NCBI GenBank assembly: GCA_035578905.1 | Contig: JAQJVL010000002.1 | Location: 4,377,229-4,441,228, forward strand | Length of the DNA: 64,000 nt | Direction: 5' to 3' | Source of the DNA: Stictocephala bisonia | Lineage: Eukaryota > Arthropoda > Insecta > Hemiptera > Membracidae | Shown: positions 60,396 through 64,000 of the stretch, in pieces | How positions within the stretch are numbered: position 1 is the first letter of the stretch | Layout of the letters: every line of letters begins with the position of its first letter | The notes under the pieces: generated by a model | Seen by the model: the letters and a program-made list of their open reading frames with translations, nothing else | What the model was told of the DNA's origin: nothing | Database searches by the model: none | Made by a program: the position numbers and the translations under genes

Positions 60396-62200
60396 CATCA
60401 TAATAAAATTGCAATACATGTTTCAATCTGTAACATTTATATAGCGAATATATGATTTTCTTTAAAATGGACAAAGGAAACTTGTTTAGTCATCCTGTAT
60501 GGATCAGTGTTATCAATTAACTATAATCCCATTGTCTGATTTAAAATTTGTACTAATAGGAAGAGGAGGACAGGATTTTTCTGATTTTTAGCTGGCTGTA
60601 TTTTGTGTTTTTAGATTTATGTAGATGTACAGCTTATTAAAGGACACATTAATAAATGGAAAATTAAAATAAATATATGCTGAAGAAATGAACAAAGAAT
60701 ATGAACATTAATATTTAGACAGTAAAAATTAAGGTATAAATAAACTGGAGTGTTAATTCACTATCAAAATTTCAATAGTAGATAACAAAACTATGATGTA
60801 TTGACTTAATTTTTATAAAAATTAAAAAGTACTAAAACAATATCCTTAACAAGTGATAATTTTTTTATGCGTTTCTGGCAAATATTTCATTCTGGCAACA
60901 GCTTTTCATTCTTCAACATTTAATCATTTGAAGGTATAACTAGAGAAGATCATTGTACTAGATCAGGAACGGAAACCATGGTTCATTACTTGGGATTTGC
61001 TATTGAAGTCTTAGCTTCTAATTGGCTCAATCAACACCGGTGGAGTTGGTGCAATTTTCCCTCCACTACTCTGGAACACAAACTCTACAGGCGAGAAGCA
61101 TGCCACTTGCTACCAGATCCCTCTATGTAATTTTATTACAGTAAATCCTCTCATATCCAGACCTATAACTGAATCTCCCAATATCCAGTCCGGCTTAAGT
61201 GAAAAAAATGACTTTGTGAGAAAATATCTTTAGCTCAGATGGTACGAACCAGCATCTTTTAGTCGAGTAATAATGCCTGATCCTGTGAAATTCCTCTCTT
61301 CCAGGGCACTAATTTGATGACAAATTTTTTTCTAGAATTTTGTGTAATCGGGCGTGCCATGGCATTCATGGTTTGAAGCAGTCCTATCCATCTCTTACCA
61401 GGTTCACCCCGACATCTTGTAGCCTACGAAAGTCTAGTTGTTGATGCTAGGTTTGTGAGTGACAATCTACTCGCTCTCCTGTTTCAATGTAGTTTTCTTT
61501 TGATACAGTGTTAATTTGTACATAACGTAAATAGCTTGTTTGTTTTTATAGAGTTTAAACGTTTGGCCTACTTGATGTAGTTTGCACAAGGTAACATAAA
61601 CAGAGTTCACGCTTACTTTTCACTGCTTAATGTTTAGGCCTACTGTAGTGATTCAATCATGTTTAGACTAGTAATTAATGTTAGCATCTGATATCAGAAT
61701 TGTTCCTTATCCGGATGCTTGGCGTTACATTAATCTGGATAACAGTTTTCACTGTATTTAACATTTTTTCACTCCACCTTAACAACCAATCTGACTCTGC
61801 TGTCAACCCACCCTATAAATACACAAGTGGCTGCCGGTGGCACATCCCACATCTATGAAAGGCAGCAACAAGTTAACCTAATTATTGTTCAAAGAACATA
61901 TAGAACTTGTAAAATTTAAGTCAACCCAATTATTTTTCTACAAAGAGTTTAACCCTTTCATTAAAACATGAGTTAGAGATTTTAGAGTACAGTTAATAAA
62001 TAAAACAATTCAATATAAAGTTTAATTAAGCCATTATTCATATTGTACATGTTATAAAAATAATTTTCATCCTGCATACACAAAGTTCAGTTTACATTTG
62101 AAGTTTGCGAATAATTGTTTAGAAAAGAAATTAAAGTAATTATTGGTCCAAACAAAATACATTCTATTGACTAAAAATATTTGTTAAGAATATAACACAA
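60396..62200. other. Non-coding sequence; no 3' exon identified
   Basis: Mostly AT-rich, with a less AT-rich stretch at 61010-61430. If the AAA-ATPase-like gene has a further 3' exon it may lie here, but I could not identify one. Confidence 0.35.
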
Positions 62201-63232
62201 CTAATAAGGCATACATTCTGTTGTTGTATTAAAGTTTGCTAAATAGCGCAGCACTGACCATAGACTACAAATTTGCATCTTTTGTTCAGTTTTCGTTGAT
62301 TTTTCCACTATAGAGATTTTCACCTTTTCCCTAATATGACTCTTTGAATAAAATTTGGTTAAAAGAAAATTAAGGTCAACCAAAGTTGCTCCGTAGAATT
62401 TACTAAAACAATTGTATTTTTGGCAGTTATAATGTACAACACTGAGGGGTAGAACCTTATTTAAAGGCACTTTCGGTTTACATGTTTCTTGTCTTACAAG
62501 GCCTGTTATGAAAGCACGAAAGATAAACTTGTTACAATTAAGTAACCTGTAATTAACTGTGTATATAAAGTCAATAATTCTATCATTATAAGAATTATCT
62601 TTCAAATAAGGACTATCAACAAAGGCATCAAATTCATCCATCAAAACGAACACCTGTTTATTGAAGCGTTTAAACAGAATTTTGGATAAAAACGTAAAAC
62701 TTGTACGAACTTCGGCTTCAGTCAATGATATGTTTCCAGAAAACTGGGAGTATTTTATAAATCGATCTCTAGATACTTCATTTTCCCATATATCAGGGTA
62801 TTCAACCAGATATTCGTAAGGCTCAAAAGTGTTTAATATTATTTCTCTGAATTGTTTCATCATGCTTGCATAGTTGTTGATTGCATTCAATGGTTTATAG
62901 TCAATAGAAATCACTGGATATGATCCAAAATGTTTTTGAAAAAATGAACCATGTTGTTTATGTATGTTTAAGTTATTTTTAATAAATATCTCATAATTAG
63001 GAGATTCTTTGACATTTTTCTGATTTCCATCAAGATCTACTGTTATTTCTAGGAACCTCTTCAACATATTCAATATTGTGGACTTTCCAGATAGCCGAGG
63101 AGCTAGTACCAAAAGAAAGATTTCTTTTTCAAAGATTTTCTTTATGATTAAGGTTTTGTCCAGGAACCCAGTAGTTTTGAGTATGGTTGCAAAATCCCAT
63201 GAACTGAAACGGAATATTGGATTTGTAGAAAC
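62201..63232 (-). CDS. AAA-ATPase-like protein exon (PF09820 type), partial gene
   Basis: 343 codons start after a good acceptor (CATTTTCAG, 63233-63241) and run to TAG 62201-62203. The open frame continues upstream only through an intron-like stretch with no ATG. Motifs: SSWDFATILKTTGFLDKTLI at the start, a Walker A-like APRLSGKST (residues about 44-52), KHFGSYPVISIDY, a Walker B VFVLMDEFDAFV (about 194-205), FRAFITGLVRQE and CFSKFYGATLVDLNFLL, in the order of the predicted AAA-ATPase family often paired with a PD-(D/E)XK nuclease domain in bacteria. The nuclease part is not seen; the frame stops after SVLRYLANFNTTT, where relatives continue, so it may be 3'-truncated or continue past a donor-like GTATGC at about 62213. 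The biological role in animals is unknown. The single long frame suggests it is under selection or young. Confidence 0.6.
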   Translation of the reverse strand, partial: VSTNPIFRFSSWDFATILKTTGFLDKTLIIKKIFEKEIFLLVLAPRLSGKSTILNMLKRFLEITVDLDGNQKNVKESPNYEIFIKNNLNIHKQHGSFFQKHFGSYPVISIDYKPLNAINNYASMMKQFREIILNTFEPYEYLVEYPDIWENEVSRDRFIKYSQFSGNISLTEAEVRTSFTFLSKILFKRFNKQVFVLMDEFDAFVDSPYLKDNSYNDRIIDFIYTVNYRLLNCNKFIFRAFITGLVRQETCKPKVPLNKVLPLSVVHYNCQKYNCFSKFYGATLVDLNFLLTKFYSKSHIREKVKISIVEKSTKTEQKMQICSLWSVLRYLANFNTTTECMPY

Positions 63233-63837
63233 CTGAAAATGAAACACAAGTTGGTTAAATAATATGGCACTTTGTTTAAGCTTAGCAGAGTAGTTTAGGT
63301 TCTTAACAAGCAATTATTTGAACGGGAAAAAAACGTTGAAAGTAAAGATGTACTAGAACAAATCTATAGACCAACCGAATGGTAAAAATCCTACGCAGAA
63401 CCACGATTTCCAGAGTGGCTAATTTCCATATGCCATACCTGCACAAAACTCACCCGACAGCAGGTTGTTTTCTCACGAGATCGACCTATGGTATGTAACA
63501 TTTTTATTTTTCAATTATAATACTAGTACCTTACCAAGGCATGTTCTTTAGTATGCCATCCATGTAGTATGTAAATGCAAGTATAGATATTGAACTTCTA
63601 CTTCTATATATCCACGATGTAGCATAAAAATAAATTGAGTTTTTCTGTTTCAAATTGCTACACTTATTTGACATTTTAATAAAAATGAATATTGCAATTG
63701 CAGCATACCCTCTGATGTGAACAGCTCATATGAAACTAAGCAAGATGAAAAGCCGCTATTAAAGCACATGATTCCTGCCAATATACCTCATTACTCAGGA
63801 GTGTTTTCGAACTTTGTGTGCCTTGGCCTGCCTTAAT
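63233..63837. other. Non-coding sequence or upstream intron
   Basis: Probably the intron upstream of the AAA-ATPase-like exon. No upstream exon recognised before the window ends. Confidence 0.35.
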
Positions 63838-64000
63838 AATGTTAAATTGTTCAAGATTTCAAAGCACAGCTGCCTCATATGCAATGAAGAGGCTGATCTC
63901 CTAGCTAAGATAGAATCAAAGTCTCCATTCATAGGGCCCGAATCAGTATGTGGAATTGGACTTGCCATTGCCAAGACTGAAATACTCAACTTGGCGAGAA
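63838..64000 (+). pseudogene. RNase H fragment of a non-LTR retrotransposon (runs off window)
   Basis: The frame from 63838 reads KISKHSCLICNEEADLLAK then ESKSPFIGPESVCGIG, matching HxGIxGNExADxLAK..GS..FxGPEPxxGI of the RNase H domain of jockey/I-type ORF2. A Cys replaces the Gly of GNE, and stops lie just upstream, so it is decayed. The element continues to the right. Confidence 0.7.

Noticed and set aside
63233..63313. Upstream extension of the AAA-ATPase-like frame
   Set aside because: It begins with TTG, not ATG, and a strong 3' splice site at 63233-63241 marks the real exon start.
63795..63989. 64-codon minus-strand frame at the right edge
   Set aside because: It is the shadow of the plus-strand RNase H fragment of a LINE.

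Overview
The window is arthropod, most likely insect, nuclear DNA. It is strongly AT-rich, has one large multi-exon gene with GT-AG introns, and is packed with decayed mobile elements of metazoan type: piggyBac, pogo/Tigger, mariner, PIF/Harbinger, hAT-like MITEs, non-LTR retrotransposons, and tRNA- and 5S-rRNA-derived SINEs. There are no bacterial-style operons. I cannot name the species; a large, repeat-rich insect genome (perhaps hemipteran) is a guess.

Layout. 1-14,300: gene-poor sequence with interspersed repeats and a piggyBac deletion derivative (6747-7703). 14,338-17,347: a pogo/Tigger-like element with both ends, a TA duplication and a nearly intact transposase broken by one in-frame stop and two frameshifts. 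17,943-18,590: a very long (GA)n tract. 19,240-29,000: a LINE relic, two related MITEs rich in ATCGATAT, and a PIF/Harbinger element (23,563-26,234) whose transposase and MADF gene are interlocked on opposite strands and whose transposase reading frame carries a (GA)n expansion. 29,000-39,500: simple repeats, several copies of a roughly 450-bp repeat (Family A), a hAT-like MITE, a foldback element and a short internally deleted mariner-type element (37,032-37,948).

39,788-54,942, minus strand: the one clear host gene, dynactin subunit 4 (DCTN4/p62). Nine coding exons join with consistent phases into 500 codons plus stop. Its introns hold two further piggyBac derivatives, SINEs, a 74-bp minisatellite (7 copies) and a perfect 66-bp inverted repeat.

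55,700-64,000: a Family A copy split by a truncated LINE, a full-length decayed piggyBac (57,301-59,949), a minus-strand exon of an AAA-ATPase-like (PF09820-type) protein (62,201-63,232), and an RNase H fragment of a LINE at the right edge.

Apart from DCTN4 and possibly the AAA-ATPase-like gene, the coding sequence is transposon-derived and mostly inactivated. The points most worth follow-up are the four distinct TTAA-flanked piggyBac lineages, the regularly spaced palindromic subterminal repeats of the pogo and piggyBac elements, the interlocked Harbinger genes, and a 3' tail shared by SINEs with 5S-derived and tRNA-derived heads. Boundaries and families were read by eye; no database search was run.
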